A stretch of DNA of 64,000 bases from contig JAVVSK010000001.1 of NCBI GenBank assembly GCA_036654235.1, forward strand, positions 1 to 64,000, read 5' to 3'. The first letter of the stretch is position 1, and each line of letters opens with the position of its first letter. The notes under the pieces are model-generated. The model was given only the letters and a program-made list of their open reading frames with translations, made no database searches and was not told where the DNA came from. Both the position numbers and the translations under genes were made by a program. Positions 43,751 through 52,411 of the stretch are shown here, one piece after another. This stretch comes from JAVVSK01 sp036654235 (lineage in GTDB: Bacteria > Bacillota > Clostridia > Christensenellales > CAG-138).

Positions 43751-44605
43751 TTATCGCACCTCACCGGTTAAATTACATATATGGCGCTCGCGCTCCATAC
43801 TTGCACGTTCCTCGTCGCGGTACATTGAGCCGCGTTTCATCGCCATATCAAAATCCACCTGATGTCCGTCAAATTCGGGTCCGTCAACGCAGGCAAAGAC
43901 GGTCTTCCCGGCAACGGTAAGACGACAGCATCCGCACATGCCCGTTCCGTCTATCATAGTCGAGTTCATTGAAACAACGGTATGAATTCCATATTCTTTT
44001 GTTAAGTTACAAACCGCCCTCATCATTGGTATCGGACCTATCGCTATTACTTCGTCATATATTATGCCGCTTTCAAGCTTTTTTCGGAGCGAATCGGTTA
44101 CGAAACCCTTATTTCCGTTACTGCCGTCGTCCGTAGTTATTATAAGGTCATTTGAAAAACGCGCGAGATCGTCGGTCAATATAAAAAGTTCCTTTGAGCG
44201 AAATCCAACAAAAGAATCGAGAATTGCGCCGACATCAAAGAGCGCTTTCGCCTGTGGATAAGCGATAGCTATACCAAGACCCCCGGCAACAAGGGCTACA
44301 CGTTTTTTAAACAAAGAATCAAGTTCGCTGGCTTTACCTAAGGGACCCGCAAAGTCTAAAAGCGAGTCTCCTTCATTTAATGTATCAAGGCGCAAGGTCG
44401 TCGCGCCTACTTTTTGAAATATAATAGTGATAGTTCCTTTTTCTCTATTAAATCCCGCGATTGTGAGGGGAATTCGTTCTCCGGCTTCGTCGATACGAAG
44501 GATAATAAACTGTCCCGCCCGTGCATGTTTAGCAACGATAGGAGCGCTTATTTCCATGAGCGTTACGGTATCGTTTAATGCCTTTTTCTTTTTTATCCTG
44601 TACAT
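43751..44605 (-). CDS. nfnA: Ferredoxin-NADP reductase subunit, NfnA (SudB) type
   Basis: 284 residues. FAD-binding barrel ('RIPLTIAGFNREKGTITIIF'), NAD-binding domain ('KRVALVAGGLGIAIAYPQAK'), and a 2Fe-2S cysteine cluster ('GTGMCGCCRLTVAGKTVFAC' with the next residues 'VDGPEFDGH') place it in the dihydroorotate-dehydrogenase electron-transfer/sulphide dehydrogenase family. With nfnB downstream it forms the cytosolic NfnAB complex, which couples NADH and reduced ferredoxin to NADPH formation. GGAGAAG lies before the ATG. Confidence 0.88.
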   Translation of the reverse strand: MYRIKKKKALNDTVTLMEISAPIVAKHARAGQFIILRIDEAGERIPLTIAGFNREKGTITIIFQKVGATTLRLDTLNEGDSLLDFAGPLGKASELDSLFKKRVALVAGGLGIAIAYPQAKALFDVGAILDSFVGFRSKELFILTDDLARFSNDLIITTDDGSNGNKGFVTDSLRKKLESGIIYDEVIAIGPIPMMRAVCNLTKEYGIHTVVSMNSTMIDGTGMCGCCRLTVAGKTVFACVDGPEFDGHQVDFDMAMKRGSMYRDEERASMERERHICNLTGEVR

Positions 44606-44848
44606 TAATCTTCTCCATTATTTTCTAAAATTAAGTTTAACACAAGGTTGAATAAAAATAAAGTCTTACCAAAAAAGCGCTTAATGCTCATTATCAAGTT
44701 TAATAATATCCTTCCCTTTAGTTGATAACGTAAGTCGCTTTTTTACCTTGCTTAATTAAAACAATAAAATATATTAAACTAAGAACTGTGAAGCGTCATT
44801 ATAAATAGCTTTTTATTTTTTTTTAGATAAATATGCTAAAAATGCCTC

Positions 44849-44877
44849 TTTCCAAAAGTCTTAAAATGTTATATACT
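44849..44877 (+). promoter_or_regulatory. Sigma-A-type promoter for nadD-rsfS-pgcA
   Basis: TTTCCA, 17-base spacer, TATACT, 66 bases before the nadD start codon. The 44606-44943 gap holds this promoter and A/T-rich DNA and nothing else recognised. Confidence 0.6.
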
Positions 44878-44943
44878 TAAATCGTGGCTTTCGGAATCTA
44901 AAAAACGTCGGAAAACCGTTATACAGTAATTTAGGAGGTAATA

Positions 44944-46107
44944 ATGCGAATTGGCATACTCGGCGGGACTTTTAATCCCGTCCATACAGGTCATGTATCC
45001 ATGGCCTATTTTGCTCTCAGAGAATTCGATCTTGACAATGTCTATTTTATGGTTACATCAGATCCACCCCATAAACGTGTAGACGACGATATAAGCTTTG
45101 AGCACAGATTTAATATGGCGAAAATTGCCGCTGCCGAGGCAGAAGGGGTTGAAGCGAGCGATATTGAAGGTGTTCGCGGAGGAATAAGTTATACTGTTGA
45201 AACCCTTTGGCGTTTAAAAAATGAGTCAGAAGAAAATGTTACTCTTTTTCTAATAGTAGGCGCGGATATGCTCTTCGATATGGTAAACTGGAAAAATCCG
45301 AAGCGCATATTCGATCTTGCGACTATTATCGTCGTGCGCCGCGACTGTTCAAATTATAAGCTTAACGACGAAATTAAAAAGTTGAAACAGCTATACCCCA
45401 GCTGTAATGTTGATATCGCCGAGTTTTCCGTCCCGCGAATATCGTCAACGGAAGTGCGTAATGCTGTAAAAAATGCAAAAAGCATAGCCTATCTTGTATC
45501 GATTCCCGTAATGGAGTATATTTATAGTAATGGGCTGTATGTTGACGACTATATTCGCAATATCCTCTTCGATTTAAAAGACAGACTGACGCACAAACGT
45601 TTTTTACACAGCATCAGTACGATGAACGAGGCTATGCGTCTTGCCGATCGCTATGGAACAGATACCAAAAAGGCGCGTCTCGCCGGACTTTTACATGATT
45701 GCGCGAAAATTTCAACTACTGACTATTTGAGCGAATGTGAAGAACACGGTATAACTATAGACGATTATGAAAGGCATACCCCCGGGCTTCTGCATCCTAA
45801 ACTAGGCGCTTATTACGCAAAAACAAGATATGGAGTTCAGGATCAGGACATACTAAACGCTATAGCCTACCATACTCTTTGTAGAGAGGGCATGAGCGAT
45901 CTCGAAAAAATCGTTTACCTCGCCGATAAGATAGAACCCAAGCGCACCTATCCCGGGGTTTTCGCTATAAGGAAAGCAGCGCGAAAGTCTCTTAATAATG
46001 GCGTTTTAGCGGCGATGGATTTTTCGATCAACTGCGTTTTAATCGCAAAAAAAACCCTGCACCCCGCGATAACGGTGGCGCGTGAATACATATTAAAGAA
46101 AATATAG
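44944..46107 (+). CDS. nadD: Nicotinate-nucleotide adenylyltransferase fused to YqeK-type HD phosphatase
   Basis: 387 residues. Residues ~1-195 are NadD, with 'GILGGTFNPVHTGH' (nucleotidyltransferase HxGH) and 'VPRISSTEVR' (ISSTxxR). It adenylates nicotinate mononucleotide in NAD synthesis. Residues ~215-387 are a YqeK HD domain ('HKRFLHSISTM', 'LAGLLHDCAKI', 'YHTLCREGMSDLEKIVYLAD', 'IEPKRTYPG'), a family of Ap4A hydrolases. The two genes are usually separate and adjacent in Firmicutes; here they form one chain. AGGAGG precedes the ATG. rsfS and pgcA follow. Confidence 0.94.
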   Translation: MRIGILGGTFNPVHTGHVSMAYFALREFDLDNVYFMVTSDPPHKRVDDDISFEHRFNMAKIAAAEAEGVEASDIEGVRGGISYTVETLWRLKNESEENVTLFLIVGADMLFDMVNWKNPKRIFDLATIIVVRRDCSNYKLNDEIKKLKQLYPSCNVDIAEFSVPRISSTEVRNAVKNAKSIAYLVSIPVMEYIYSNGLYVDDYIRNILFDLKDRLTHKRFLHSISTMNEAMRLADRYGTDTKKARLAGLLHDCAKISTTDYLSECEEHGITIDDYERHTPGLLHPKLGAYYAKTRYGVQDQDILNAIAYHTLCREGMSDLEKIVYLADKIEPKRTYPGVFAIRKAARKSLNNGVLAAMDFSINCVLIAKKTLHPAITVAREYILKKI

Positions 46108-46116
46108 GAGATATAA

Positions 46117-46440
46117 ATGAATACAGTACAAGAAAAAGTGGATGCACTCGTGAAAATGCTTGAGGAAAATAAGGCCGAAAATGTAATCGCGATAAACGTC
46201 GGAGATAAAACCATAATTGCCGATTATTTCATCATATGTTCGGGGCGTTCGGTTCCGCATGTAAAGGCGCTTTCCGAATATGTTGACGAAAAAGCGCCGG
46301 AGCTGGGACTAGAGATTTTGCGAACTGAGGGCTATTCAGCGGGAAGATGGATAGTTATGGATATGGCGTATGTTTTGGTACATATTTTTCTGCCGGAGGA
46401 ACGGGAATATTATAATATGGAAAGATTGTATAGGGATTGA
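46117..46440 (+). CDS. rsfS: Ribosomal silencing factor RsfS
   Basis: 107 residues. It binds ribosomal protein uL14 and blocks subunit joining when nutrients are scarce. Signature blocks: 'VISAI-like' start with 'VDALVKMLEENKAENVIAIN', then 'DYFIICSGRSVPHVKALSEY', 'RTEGYSAGRWIVMDMAYVLV', and 'HIFLPEEREYYNMERLY'. Conserved in position after nadD/yqeK in Firmicutes. Length is normal. It lies 9 bases after nadD. Confidence 0.95.
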   Translation: MNTVQEKVDALVKMLEENKAENVIAINVGDKTIIADYFIICSGRSVPHVKALSEYVDEKAPELGLEILRTEGYSAGRWIVMDMAYVLVHIFLPEEREYYNMERLYRD

Positions 46441-46442
46441 TT

Positions 46443-48170
46443 ATGGACTGGCGCAAATCTTACGATGTTTGGCTTGAGCATGTGACAGACGCGGAGCGCG
46501 AAGAGCTTTTGAGAGTTACCGACGAGGGTGAGCTTGTCGATCGTTTTTATAAAGAACTTGAGTTCGGAACTGCCGGGCTTCGCGGTACAATGGATCTCGG
46601 AACCAATCGCATGAACGTTTATATAATAAAGAGAGCGACTCATGGACTGGCTCAATATTTAAAAACCAAAAAAAATGCGGCTTCAAGGGGTGTTGCTATA
46701 GCTTATGATTCGAGACATAACAGCGCGGAATTTGCTAAGGCTGCTGCGCTTGTTCTTTGCGCCAACGGTATAAAGACCTATTTATACAGCACTTTACATT
46801 CGGTTCCCCAACTTTCGTTTTCCGTTCTTGAGCTTAATTGTATTGCCGGCATAGTTATAACCGCGAGCCATAATCCGCCGGCATATAACGGTTATAAGGT
46901 CTACAATGAATTTGGAGGACAGCTTAACCCGAAGGATTCTCTTTTGGTGACAGAAGAAATAAACAACGTTGAGTTATTTTCGGTTCCTTCTGTTAACGAA
47001 AGGGAGGCATTGACGAACGGATTGTTAAATTACATTGCCTCCGAGCTTGACGATATTTATTATAAAAAAACCGAACAGCTTCTTTTAAACCGCGAACTGA
47101 TTAAAAATCACGGGGATCAACTAACTGTGGTTTATACTCCCTTGTTTGGGACGGGTTATGTTCCTGTAACTACAATGCTTTCGCGCGTTGGGTTTAAAAA
47201 CTTAAGCGTGGTTTCCGAGGAAAGTGCACCGAATGGAGATTTTCCGACAGTTAAGGCACCGAACCCGGAAGATAAAAATGCATTTACTTTGGCTTTTAAT
47301 CTTGCGCATAATATTGATGCCGATATCGTTCTTGCGACCGACCCTGATGCCGACAGACTCGGTGTCGCTATAAAGCGCGGCATGGATTACGAAGTTCTGA
47401 CCGGAAATGAAATAGGCATTTTGCTTATGAACTATGTTTTAAGCATGAAGCATGAGAACGAATCGCTTAAAAAAAATTCAATCGTTGTCGAGTCGATAGT
47501 TAGTACGCCTCTCGCCGCTCTAATAGCGCGAAGCTTTGGCGTGCGCCTTTTAAACGTACTTACCGGGTTCAGATTCATATCCGAAATGATAGAAACATGC
47601 GAGCGTACGCGGATGCATGAGTTCGTTTTTGGCTTTGAGGAAAGCTATGGCTTTTTAGTCGGCAATGTTTCGCGCGATAAAGACGGGATTTGCGCCTCCA
47701 TGCTTATAGCCGAGGCGGCTCTTTATTATAAGCTAAAGGGAATGACTCTTGCGGATGCTCTTGAAGAAATCTATAAAGAACACGGTTATTTCGACGAACG
47801 CGTTAAATCCTATACGTTGACGGGGATTGACGGATTAAACCGAATAGCCGGAACAATGGCGGCTCTTCGTATAATGGGCGGGTCGATGCTGGCCGGAGAA
47901 AAAGTAAGGGTGTTTGAGGACTATAAAACCGGACTTCGAACGATGTATCTTTCATCGTCAATAGACGAGGATATAGGGCTTCCGACAGCGGATATGTTAA
48001 GATACATACTGCCCGACGATTCGATAATTTGCATTCGTCCGTCGGGAACCGAGCCTAAACTTAAAATTTATATTTCTGTACGCGGGAAAGATAAGGACGA
48101 TTTGAAAATTAAAAGCGATGCACTTTGCCAAAAGCTATTTGAATTTTTAAATAATATGTTGAATAAATAA
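46443..48170 (+). CDS. pgcA: Phosphoglucomutase / phosphomannomutase
   Basis: 575 residues from the ATG at 46443, two bases after the rsfS stop. A TTG at 46437 is in frame but overlaps that stop. It interconverts hexose-1- and hexose-6-phosphates for glycogen, exopolysaccharide or wall sugar supply. Loops are complete: 'FGTAGLRGTMDLGTNRMN', phosphoserine loop 'VITASHNPPAYNGYKVYN', metal loop 'ATDPDADRLGVA', sugar loop 'GFEESYGFLVG', and phosphate loop 'IRPSGTEPKLKIYI'. Typical length of the PgcA type. Confidence 0.95.
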   Translation: MDWRKSYDVWLEHVTDAEREELLRVTDEGELVDRFYKELEFGTAGLRGTMDLGTNRMNVYIIKRATHGLAQYLKTKKNAASRGVAIAYDSRHNSAEFAKAAALVLCANGIKTYLYSTLHSVPQLSFSVLELNCIAGIVITASHNPPAYNGYKVYNEFGGQLNPKDSLLVTEEINNVELFSVPSVNEREALTNGLLNYIASELDDIYYKKTEQLLLNRELIKNHGDQLTVVYTPLFGTGYVPVTTMLSRVGFKNLSVVSEESAPNGDFPTVKAPNPEDKNAFTLAFNLAHNIDADIVLATDPDADRLGVAIKRGMDYEVLTGNEIGILLMNYVLSMKHENESLKKNSIVVESIVSTPLAALIARSFGVRLLNVLTGFRFISEMIETCERTRMHEFVFGFEESYGFLVGNVSRDKDGICASMLIAEAALYYKLKGMTLADALEEIYKEHGYFDERVKSYTLTGIDGLNRIAGTMAALRIMGGSMLAGEKVRVFEDYKTGLRTMYLSSSIDEDIGLPTADMLRYILPDDSIICIRPSGTEPKLKIYISVRGKDKDDLKIKSDALCQKLFEFLNNMLNK

Positions 48171-48190
48171 TCAGCACCGGGGTTAGATAA

Positions 48191-48229
48191 TAATAGCGGA
48201 GAGAAAAGAAGCTCTCCGCTATTATTTTT
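48191..48229 (+). terminator. Rho-independent terminator of the nadD-rsfS-pgcA operon
   Basis: A perfect 13-bp stem (TAATAGCGGAGAG / CTCTCCGCTATTA) with an 8-base loop and a TTTTT tail. The group II intron remnant starts one or two bases after this tail. Confidence 0.92.
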
Positions 48230-48230
48230 A

Positions 48231-49014
48231 GTGCGCCCGGCATGGGCAATAACTTGGTAGTGGAAGTCCACTATGCGCTCGGTAGCAGGAAGGGTTGGAC
48301 GAAGTCAAGGGTGTCCGCCGTGAGGCGGAATCTAAAGGAAGGCGGATAGAGGGATGAAAAGTTTCCGATAGGCAAAATTTCGGACTGACGAACAGAAATT
48401 GCATATAAGGCTGAATTGGGATGGATGAGTCTGCTAAATTAAGAAGAAATCCAATGCTGCCCGAATCCCATACAGTAAATGCGGCGGTTAAACGAGAGGA
48501 AAAGAGCAAGGCAGTAAGTGTGTATTCAATTCGAAATTTTAAGTTTCTCGGCTTTGCGTTGGGAAGGAACAAAAGCAGAGCATATATCCGTGTTCACGCT
48601 GAGTCGATTAAGAAAGCCAAGCTCAAAAAATTGACTTCCCGCAATCGGGGCAGAAGTGTGCGCCTTTGTTATGCAGAATGTGTATATGCAGGGATGGCTT
48701 GGATACTATGGAATTGCAAGTATGAAAAGCACGATTGAAGATTGGAACGAATAGCTGCGCCGGAGAATCCGGAAGTATATCCGGAAACAATGGAAGAAGC
48801 CAAGAACGCGCGTTGCAAACCTCGTGAAGTTGGGTATGGAGAATGGAAAGCATACCATTACGAACAAAAGACTCGTACAAGCCGGATATTTTGACATATC
48901 CGTAAAGTACGGGTCTTTTGCATCGCCTTTGTTATTGAACCGCCGTATACCGAACGGTACGCACGGTAGCGTGAGAGGTCGGCTAATCAACTAATGGTTA
49001 GCCTCCTACTCAAT
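48231..49014 (+). mobile_element. Class IIC group II intron with most of its reverse transcriptase deleted
   Basis: Starts with GTGCGCCCGGCATGGGC and continues with the domain I/II blocks typical of the class IIC family ('AAGGGTGTCCGCCGTGAGG', 'GGAATCTAAAGGAAGGCGGA'). It ends with a IIC-type domain V (~48937-48981: GAACCGCCGTATACCG, AACGGTACGCACGGTAGCG, TGAGAGGTC) and a terminal CTACTCAAT. Inside, only the maturase/X end of the intron-encoded protein can be read (from ~48500, 'NFKFLGFALGRNKSRAYIRV'), with frameshifts after ~48660. The reverse transcriptase domain is gone. At 784 bases it is far shorter than intact members (~1.8-2 kb). It sits right after a terminator hairpin, the known IIC target preference. 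Confidence 0.88.
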
Positions 49015-49029
49015 TTAAGTTTTTTTACA

Positions 49030-50166
49030 CTATTTGGTTATAAATTTTATATTATTTACAAGACAATATCCATGTGCATACGAAGATTCGTTGCATTTAA
49101 CGACGATATCGGGACAGCCCAAAAACGCGTTTTTACCGATATCCGTAACTGAATCGGGTATATCAATATGCGTGAGTTTAGAGCAATCCTTAAACACGCC
49201 CATGCCTATACGGGTAAGCGTATTATGAAGCTGTACATCGCTGAGCGAAGAACATCCACGAAACACCGCGTTGTTAAGAGCAGTAGTTGCTTTTGGGATT
49301 GTAACGCTTTTTAGAGAAGTACAGCTATAAAAAGCGCTTTGCCCTATGGACGAAATTCCATCGTGCCATTCTATAGATATTAGCTTATCACAGTCTTTAA
49401 AAGCCTGTTCTCCTATAGATGTTACGCTTTTAGGTAGTTTTACGCTCGTGATATCAGTTCTGTCCGTAAATCCAATCGAAGAAAAGCCATCGGGTATGAC
49501 GAGATCGGTTCCGTCAAGGTTCTTTGCGTCTTTAGCCGTAAATGCTCCGGAATACTTTTCTCTTACGGGGATCGGTGCTTGAACTTGCGGCTGTTTTTCG
49601 TTCGCGATTTTCTTTATAGCCTCCGCTGTTGCGGCGTCTATATGAGATTTAGGCTCCAAAAATCCATCGAAATTGACCTGCTTTACGCCTATAGATGCCG
49701 CAAAAACAGATTTGTCAAGATTAAAACGCAATATAGTGTTGGTAAGATTCCCATCTTGTGCTATAAGCAACAAACGCTTTCTCGTTCTCAACGTTATAAA
49801 CAGCTTTTGAAAAGCAAAGTCCGCAGGACCTTCGGTTATTCCGTCGTCAACCTTAGACAAAACTCCGCTGATTCCAAAACGCTCAAGAACAAAAAGCCCC
49901 ATTGTCGCGTACACTTCACGCACAAGCGTTGTTTCGTCGTCGCCCTTTTGCCTGAGTTTATTCAGCTCACGCAAAACGCTCGAACAAAGCACTATCTTTT
50001 TATTGTGCTTTTTAAGTAACGGCAAGATATTAGCCGCAAATTTCGCAAAGCCCGGCCACATTACACTGCTTGTGTCTATGAATATCATGTCGTACTTCGT
50101 GACGGCGGCTTCCAAATAAGGTAATTCTTTTTGGCGCTCCGACTCGAAGTAATCGAGTTTAGTCAT
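49030..50166 (-). CDS. PIN-like domain / BspA-type leucine-rich repeat protein
   Basis: 378 residues from the ATG at 50166, preceded by AGGAGGTG. The frame extending to 50358 lacks signals. The N-terminal ~1-195 looks like a PIN-type nuclease domain: 'YDMIFIDTSSVMWPG' (first acid), 'LCSSVLRELNKLR' (second), and 'IAQDGNLTNTI' (third). The C-terminal ~225-378 holds about six LRR_5 (BspA) repeats of the form 'LPKSVTSIGEQAFKDCDKL'. There is no signal peptide, unlike most BspA-LRR proteins, so the repeats are probably intracellular. PIN nucleases cut RNA; here a link to a binding repeat is unusual. It lies beside but diverges from the spoIVFA-like gene. Confidence 0.75.
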   Translation of the reverse strand: MTKLDYFESERQKELPYLEAAVTKYDMIFIDTSSVMWPGFAKFAANILPLLKKHNKKIVLCSSVLRELNKLRQKGDDETTLVREVYATMGLFVLERFGISGVLSKVDDGITEGPADFAFQKLFITLRTRKRLLLIAQDGNLTNTILRFNLDKSVFAASIGVKQVNFDGFLEPKSHIDAATAEAIKKIANEKQPQVQAPIPVREKYSGAFTAKDAKNLDGTDLVIPDGFSSIGFTDRTDITSVKLPKSVTSIGEQAFKDCDKLISIEWHDGISSIGQSAFYSCTSLKSVTIPKATTALNNAVFRGCSSLSDVQLHNTLTRIGMGVFKDCSKLTHIDIPDSVTDIGKNAFLGCPDIVVKCNESSYAHGYCLVNNIKFITK

Positions 50167-50194
50167 TATTTCACCTCCTAAGTTTATTTGTTCT

Positions 50195-50223
50195 ATTATA
50201 ACAGATCCGTAAGGATAGTGCAA
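50195..50223 (-). promoter_or_regulatory. Sigma-A promoter for the PIN-LRR gene
   Basis: Minus strand: TTGCAC, 17-base spacer, TATAAT, 28 bases before the start codon. Confidence 0.82.
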
Positions 50224-50330
50224 TTTCCAATTAGCTAATGGTTGGTACAAAATAAAATAAGATAAAAAATTGCACGTAGTTAGTAATTTGTGAGGAGAAA
50301 TCGAATATCCATAAGTGAGGTGATAAAAAA

Positions 50331-51014
50331 ATGAACGAAATAAAAAAGCTGGAAGCAAAATTTATATCTACGGATAATATTAAAACCAAGAAAAAGAGAA
50401 ACTTTTATCAGGAATCAAAAAAACAAAGCGCGAGAAGCGAAGAGCCGACGCATTCTCTACTATCATTGAAAATAGGCATATGCGCCGTTATTTGTTTATT
50501 GGCTTTACTTCTAAAGCTGGTAGATACTCCGTTTTCGGCGGGGGTATTAAATAGCGTTAAAACCGCGCTCGATTCAGAGAGCGATTCCGAATATGACGAA
50601 ACTCTCGGTAAACTTAAATTTGTAGAGCTTCCGGGTTTATTGACGGTTTTTTCCGGAGGTGATAAGCTCACCGCACCCGTTGATTCGGAAAAGATAGTTC
50701 TTGAGGGGGATAACGTACTTAAATTCACAAATGTAGCCGGGGAAAGCGTTGTCGTTTCGGGAGCGGGAATGGTAAAAACGGTAAGTCAGGATGAAAAATA
50801 CGGGTCTTTTGTCGTAATAAAACATCAAAACGACCTTGAAACTTACTATTACGGACTCAAAGACATAACTATTGAAGAAGGGCAACCGGTTCGTAAGCTA
50901 GATACAATAGGCATTGTAGACGGCTTTGGATGCCTCTATTTTAAAGTTTTTGATTCAGGGGTGCCAAAAAATCCGGAAAACTATTTAAAAATAAGTGTCT
51001 ATAATAATAAATGA
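50331..51014 (+). CDS. spoIVFA: SpoIVFA-like membrane protein with degenerate LytM/M23 domain
   Basis: 227 residues: a basic cytoplasmic head (~1-48), one membrane helix (~49-68), then a spacer and a LytM-type beta domain (~105-215: 'VVIKHQNDLETYYYGL', 'GQPVRKLDTIGIVDGFGC'). The catalytic second histidine of active M23 enzymes is replaced (YYGL for the usual YAHL), as in SpoIVFA, which holds the protease SpoIVFB inactive. It overlaps the following M50 gene by four bases. This arrangement equals spoIVFA-spoIVFB. The GTGAGGTGAT before its ATG is a good ribosome site. Confidence 0.78.
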   Translation: MNEIKKLEAKFISTDNIKTKKKRNFYQESKKQSARSEEPTHSLLSLKIGICAVICLLALLLKLVDTPFSAGVLNSVKTALDSESDSEYDETLGKLKFVELPGLLTVFSGGDKLTAPVDSEKIVLEGDNVLKFTNVAGESVVVSGAGMVKTVSQDEKYGSFVVIKHQNDLETYYYGLKDITIEEGQPVRKLDTIGIVDGFGCLYFKVFDSGVPKNPENYLKISVYNNK

Positions 51015-51883
51015 GACTTTTTTTTATAGGCAAGGTAAATGTTCAATGCAACCCGCTGATAATTGTACTCTTCGCTATCTTGGCGGTGCTGGAGCTTTTG
51101 GATGCGTTGGTAATTGCGCTTATTTCGCTGACCCTTCATGAACTTTCGCACTGCCTCATTGCAAGGCGTCTTGGCTATAAAATTTTAAGCGTAGAACTCC
51201 AGCCCTTTGGTTTTGTTGCGCATATAGGTGGCACAATAAAAAGCCTTGGGGATGAAATCGCGATATTTTCAAGCGGGATTTTGTTCAGCTTTCTAGCTGG
51301 GTGCGTCAGTGCCACGGTCTGTGGCTTTATGAGTGATGCTCCGAAGTTTTTATATGAATTTTCACGCTTTAACTTTTTTATAGCGTTTATAAACGCTATG
51401 CCGGCGATTCCGCTGGACGGAGGACGCGTTGTAAAATCGCTTCTGCTAAAAAAAATACCGGCTAGAACAGCGAATAAAATTCTTTCCGGAGTTTCCCTTT
51501 TTATTTCGCTATCGCTAATAGGCAGTGGAATTTTTCTCGCGGTAAAAGGAATTTATAATCTGACTTTTTTTACAATGGGTATATTCTTGGCGATCGCTGT
51601 TTTAAATGAAAAAAAACATAATATTGGAGCAAAACTTAAAGAAACTGTTATTGCCTCCTTAAATATCAATTCTAAAGAGGCCATAGAGGTGAACCATATA
51701 GCTATGCATAAAAGCGTCCTCGCAAGCGACGCTATACTCGAAATGAAATCATATAAATATACTATAGTCGCCGTACTTGACGACTATATGAACTATATAG
51801 GTGAAGTAAACGAAGCTGAACTTGTTGTTGGATCGGTAAAAAAAATATCATTATTGGAAATACTCAATGAACGAACAAATTAG
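51011..51883 (+). CDS. spoIVFB: SpoIVFB-like site-2 intramembrane metalloprotease (M50)
   Basis: 290 residues. Several membrane helices; the catalytic 'LHELSHCLIARRLG' carries HExxH (His43, Glu44, His47), and the third zinc ligand is the Asp of 'AIPLDGGRVVKSLL' (Asp ~136). In sporulating Firmicutes SpoIVFB cleaves pro-sigma K in the mother cell membrane. A C-terminal region (~220-290) resembles a CBS-type regulatory domain and is expected in the family. It overlaps the SpoIVFA-like gene. It supports a spore-forming ancestry, but SpoIVFB-like proteases also occur in non-sporulating relatives. Confidence 0.85.
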   Translation: MRLFFIGKVNVQCNPLIIVLFAILAVLELLDALVIALISLTLHELSHCLIARRLGYKILSVELQPFGFVAHIGGTIKSLGDEIAIFSSGILFSFLAGCVSATVCGFMSDAPKFLYEFSRFNFFIAFINAMPAIPLDGGRVVKSLLLKKIPARTANKILSGVSLFISLSLIGSGIFLAVKGIYNLTFFTMGIFLAIAVLNEKKHNIGAKLKETVIASLNINSKEAIEVNHIAMHKSVLASDAILEMKSYKYTIVAVLDDYMNYIGEVNEAELVVGSVKKISLLEILNERTN

Positions 51884-52162
51884 ATATTAAATGAACAACC
51901 AACACCTCATAACAAAGCGTCCCGGTGACCATGTTGTTTTGCAATATTTTGATTGATATCCAATAAAACATTCCCGTCTACAAATAACATAAATCAATAT
52001 TATAAATATTTTTATCATTTAAATCAATGGCACTTTTATTATCAGAATATCTAAATTTTTTTGGAAATCAATCCAACCTATATGCCCATGCTCTGTGCAA
52101 TATGCGTCGGGGAGACATGAAAGAAAAATGAAATAAAAATGCAAAAACAAAGAAAACGGGGC
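51884..52162. other. A/T-rich intergenic region
   Basis: No convincing frame and no terminator recognised for the M50 gene. Nothing else recognised before the promoter at 52163. Confidence 0.5.
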
Positions 52163-52191
52163 TTGTATTTCAATTGCGTATGATGTATAAT
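52163..52191 (+). promoter_or_regulatory. Sigma-A promoter for the large dockerin protein, with long leader
   Basis: TTGTAT, 17-base spacer, TATAAT. The start codon lies 220 bases downstream, leaving a leader of about 210 bases with a small near-palindrome (ACAGGGAAATTCCTGT near 52321) but no known riboswitch. Confidence 0.7.
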
Positions 52192-52411
52192 CACAATAAG
52201 TTGTGAGGTATACAAATTAACTTCTGTACGCAGGATGCTGAATTTACGAAGCTCATTTCTTCAACAAAAGTGTGGAAATGTAACAAATATCGTAGATTCG
52301 TTTATTTAATCCGTAGGGGGGACAGGGAAATTCCTGTGTTTTCGCGTATTTTTCGTTGGATTGAGTTTTTTGGATACTTGCGCAAAAAAAAATCAAGGGA
52401 GGATCTTCAAT

